The translations under genes and the position numbers were made by a program. Shown here piece after piece: positions 61,566-64,000 of a DNA stretch of 64,000 bases. Numbering within the stretch: position 1 is the first letter of the stretch; each line of letters begins with the position of its first letter. The notes beneath the pieces were generated by a model. It saw only the letters and a list, made by a program, of their open reading frames with translations, searched no databases and was not told the DNA's origin. Source of the DNA: Defluviitoga tunisiensis (GTDB lineage: Bacteria; Thermotogota; Thermotogae; Petrotogales; Petrotogaceae); contig NZ_LN824141.1 of assembly GCF_000953715.1 (NCBI RefSeq), positions 1 through 64,000 of the forward strand, given 5' to 3'.

Positions 61566-63161
61566 ATGAAAGATTTAATTTTGCTTTTGAAATTATCATA
61601 TAAAAATAAAGCCCGACCTACAAAAAATCGAAAAGGCCAAATTGTTAGACCAAGTGTAATTTCAATATTGATAGGATATTTACTCGTACCATTGATTTTT
61701 ATTGCTGCTTTTGTACCAACATTGATTTACACATTAAAAAGTGTGAACCTTAACATTCCTTTATCTCAACTTGGAATGGCCTATAATTATACATTGCTTG
61801 ATCTTTTATTAGCGCCAGCTTTTCTAATGTCTTCGGCGCTTTTCATACTACAATTCTCTCCGCTAATTATTACGTCTTTGTATGACAATGATATGAATCC
61901 CTTGCTTTTATCTATGCCAATAAGAAGATCAACTATCTTTTTTTCTGCAGCAATAGACAGCTTGATTATGTCAGGAATGGCAGGTTCAGCAGTTTTTTCA
62001 ATAATTATCTTATATCTTGTCATACAAGGTTCAAATTTGTTTTTCGCTATCTTGTCAGCAATTGGTTTTTTATTATTTTTGTTATCCATTTCATTGTTAA
62101 TAGGATTAGTCATGTCATTTTTCATTGGGAAAACCTCTGCAAAACGTTTAGGTCAATTGATGTATTTCGTTGCAATAATTCTTATTGTGCTAGTTCCGCA
62201 AATCTTACCACAAAAAATGGGCTCCAATCCGGAAGATATTTTAGAAATGTTTGGCAACAGTGTCAAAATTTTTATGTCTCCTATCTGGCCTCACACTCAA
62301 TTCATGTTGGCCTCAGATGGAAATATTTATTCATTGATTTTCATTTATGTAATTTCAGCTGTAATCTTTTATCTTATATATAGATACTCAACTAATTTAG
62401 ATTTTTCAACTGCACGAAAGAAATCTAAAGTTAATAAAGTAGAAAAATTTAAAGGAAGTCGACAACCCTTACTCAAAAAAGAAATAAAATTGCTATTTAG
62501 AAATTCTCAGTTAATATTTATGATACTTTATCCATTGATATTTCCGATCATTTTTTCTTTTTCAGGCATTAATAAACTGACTTACATTGCAATGTTGTTC
62601 ATGCTTATTGCAGCAAACTATACAGCTTTGATTACATCTATGATGCTCGCAGAAGAAATAAAAATATGGCCAGTTCCTAAATTATTTCCTTACTCCACAA
62701 AAACCATGGTTAACTCGAAAGTTTTGCTTTCTTCCAGCCTTTTTGTCATAGAATTTTTGGCTATCTCTCTCGTTTATTTTTTCGTTTTTGAAACTAACTT
62801 TTTTGAATTGTTCCTTATTATTCCAACATTGATTTTACTTTATTATTCGTCACTAATCGGTGCTAGATTTTTTCTTTCAGATCCAAACAGAGATGTATCT
62901 CAAAGTAACAAAGTATTTAAAGGTAAAGAAATTTTAATAATTGAAAGTATAACCATGGGGTATGCAATAGCTATTTTTGGTTTACTTCTTTTATACGACG
63001 TTATATTAACAGAAGGTCTAATGTGGATTTTCGAAAAAATGGGAATGTTTTTATCCTCTGTGATTATTTTAGGAACCGTTTTAACATTGATGTTGATCAT
63101 TATCTTTTCGATTAGAAAAGAACTTAAAAAAATTGATAGGTACATAGAACAAATGGAATAA
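61566..63161 (+). CDS. ABC-2 type exporter permease (second)
   Basis: A 531-residue protein with about 12 hydrophobic helices (for example about 30-55, 75-100, 120-150, 160-185, and a second set from about 315 onward). It resembles large ABC-2-type permeases of bacteriocin or lipid exporters. The cytoplasmic loop FKGSRQPLLKKEIKLLFRNSQLI (about 297-319) is typical. It is the last gene of the operon, followed within 2 bases by a terminator. Confidence 0.82.
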   Translation: MKDLILLLKLSYKNKARPTKNRKGQIVRPSVISILIGYLLVPLIFIAAFVPTLIYTLKSVNLNIPLSQLGMAYNYTLLDLLLAPAFLMSSALFILQFSPLIITSLYDNDMNPLLLSMPIRRSTIFFSAAIDSLIMSGMAGSAVFSIIILYLVIQGSNLFFAILSAIGFLLFLLSISLLIGLVMSFFIGKTSAKRLGQLMYFVAIILIVLVPQILPQKMGSNPEDILEMFGNSVKIFMSPIWPHTQFMLASDGNIYSLIFIYVISAVIFYLIYRYSTNLDFSTARKKSKVNKVEKFKGSRQPLLKKEIKLLFRNSQLIFMILYPLIFPIIFSFSGINKLTYIAMLFMLIAANYTALITSMMLAEEIKIWPVPKLFPYSTKTMVNSKVLLSSSLFVIEFLAISLVYFFVFETNFFELFLIIPTLILLYYSSLIGARFFLSDPNRDVSQSNKVFKGKEILIIESITMGYAIAIFGLLLLYDVILTEGLMWIFEKMGMFLSSVIILGTVLTLMLIIIFSIRKELKKIDRYIEQME

Positions 63162-63194
63162 AATAAAGCTCCTTAAAAGGAGCTTTATTTTATT
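63161..63194. terminator. Bidirectional terminator between ABC operon and uvrA
   Basis: A perfect 14-bp stem AAATAAAGCTCCTT / AAGGAGCTTTATTT (63161-63174 and 63177-63190) with a 2-base loop and T-rich right flank, shared by the convergent uvrA. Confidence 0.9.
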
Positions 63195-64000
63195 TATTAA
63201 CAACTTTATTAACGTTTTTCTCCAATACTTTGCTTAGATAATAGCCTGTATATGTTCCGCTTTCTACTATATCTTCAGGAGTTCCAATAGCAACAACCCT
63301 ACCGCCATTTTCTCCACCATCAGGACCTAAATCTATTATGTAATCAGCATTCTTTATAATATCTAACTCATGCTCAATAACAATAACTGTATTACCTTTT
63401 TCAACTAATAAATTGAGAACTTTAAGCAGCTTTTTAATATCCTCAAAATGCAATCCCGTTGTAGGTTCATCAAGAATATAAATCGTATTTCCCGTTGCTT
63501 TTTTTCTTAATTCAGAAGTTAACTTTATTCGTTGGGCTTCTCCACCTGATAAAGTCGTCGCAGGTTGGCCCAATCTAATATACCCCAATCCTACATCCTG
63601 CAATAACTGCAATATGTTATTTATCGCAGGTAAATTCCTAAAAAAATCCAAAGCTTCATCCACTGTCATATCCAAAACATCAGAAATATTTTTACCTTTA
63701 TACGTAACCTTCAAAGTTTCTTTGTTGTACCTTTTACCTTTACATACATCACATGTAACATAAACATCTGGTAAAAATTGCATCTCAATTTTTAAGACCC
63801 CATGCCCCTTACATGCTTCACATCTTCCACCTTTAACATTAAAACTAAATCTTCCTTTGTCGTATCCCCTTATTTTTGCTTCAGGAGTCTGGGCAAAAAC
63901 TTCTCTAATAAAATCAAAAACACCTGTATATGTAGCAGGATTACTTCGAGGTGTTCTACCAATTGGGCTCTGATCTATTGAAATTACGCTATCTATATAT
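63190..64000 (-). CDS. uvrA: Excinuclease ABC subunit A, C-terminal part (cut by window edge)
   Basis: UvrA recognises DNA lesions in nucleotide excision repair. The visible 269 codons on the minus strand run off the window at 64000. They include the second-half segment [16 protein letters not shown], a zinc-finger CEACKGHG...CDVCKGKRY, and the second ABC signature [11 protein letters not shown]. Walker [16 protein letters not shown] and the [14 protein letters not shown] switch follow. The protein frame is continuous upstream of the internal Met at 63783. The C-terminus is complete. Confidence 0.96.
   Translation of the reverse strand, partial: YIDSVISIDQSPIGRTPRSNPATYTGVFDFIREVFAQTPEAKIRGYDKGRFSFNVKGGRCEACKGHGVLKIEMQFLPDVYVTCDVCKGKRYNKETLKVTYKGKNISDVLDMTVDEALDFFRNLPAINNILQLLQDVGLGYIRLGQPATTLSGGEAQRIKLTSELRKKATGNTIYILDEPTTGLHFEDIKKLLKVLNLLVEKGNTVIVIEHELDIIKNADYIIDLGPDGGENGGRVVAIGTPEDIVESGTYTGYYLSKVLEKNVNKVVNK

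Overview
The window reads as a stretch of an AT-rich chromosome from a Thermotogota bacterium, most likely the Petrotoga/Defluviitoga side of the phylum. I judge this from gene content and order, not from a database search: an encapsulin closely resembling the Thermotoga maritima shell protein with its ferritin-like cargo, an hrcA-grpE-dnaJ operon without dnaK, the murE-murF-mraY-murD-ftsW-murG-murC order, a DHH-CBS-CCA-transferase fusion, and an Omp-alpha-like toga spacer protein. Base 1 is the first base of dnaA, so the sequence is probably cut at the conventional chromosome start.

Layout. 1-1365 dnaA (+), then a bidirectional terminator. 1418-12590 is a long minus-strand run: encapsulin and encapsulated ferritin, CheX-like phosphatase, cysS, gltX, Nudix hydrolase, cytidine deaminase, CorC/HlyC-type membrane protein, YitT-type membrane protein, dnaJ, grpE, hrcA (CIRCE and promoter visible). 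12817-13200 is a decayed IscB fragment. 13575-22481 is the peptidoglycan precursor/division cluster on the plus strand, followed by tRNA-Glu, tRNA-Val and tRNA-Phe from a clear promoter, a candidate group II intron remnant, and the DHH-CBS-CCA enzyme. 25879-35157 (minus) is an envelope block: ComF, HEAT protein, pseudopilin-like protein, small exported protein, LptA/OstA-like protein, two patatin-like proteins, Omp-alpha-like coiled-coil protein and a PEGA protein. Then come a divergent MarR/MATE pair, a secreted GH13 amylase, EF-P, a cold-shock protein and deoC.

42272-46101 carries an anaerobic ribonucleotide reductase region (nrdD, nrdG-like) whose promoter has a pair of NrdR-like boxes. 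An IscB-type element that kept a structured omegaRNA/HEARO-like RNA, but lost the RRXRR, RuvC-I/II and HNH parts of the protein, sits between that promoter and nrdD. 46181-51040 holds a DNA-repair-type radical SAM protein, a DUF1175 protein and a TPP-riboswitch-controlled thiamine transporter (thiB, thiP, no thiQ). 51069-57227 holds two unknown proteins, a sugar aminotransferase/4,6-dehydratase pair for surface or protein glycans, and an esterase. Then lactate dehydrogenase, a lipoprotein plus double-ATPase ABC exporter operon, and the C-terminal part of uvrA at the window edge.

The most unusual pattern is a family of dispersed intergenic repeats. A GC-richer palindromic module (often in tandem pairs) is followed by an AT-rich module that often contains a -10-like box. 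I find six clear or partly decayed copies and one faint one. Every copy points toward the next gene on its own strand: murE, mraY, the gene at 28786, the amylase, the nrdG-like gene, the gene at 52259, and faintly the aminotransferase. Other points to check are a 10-nt complementarity between the TPP aptamer core and the terminator loop, a 14-bp motif shared by the nrdD and encapsulin promoters, and at least two genes that appear to use non-canonical start codons.
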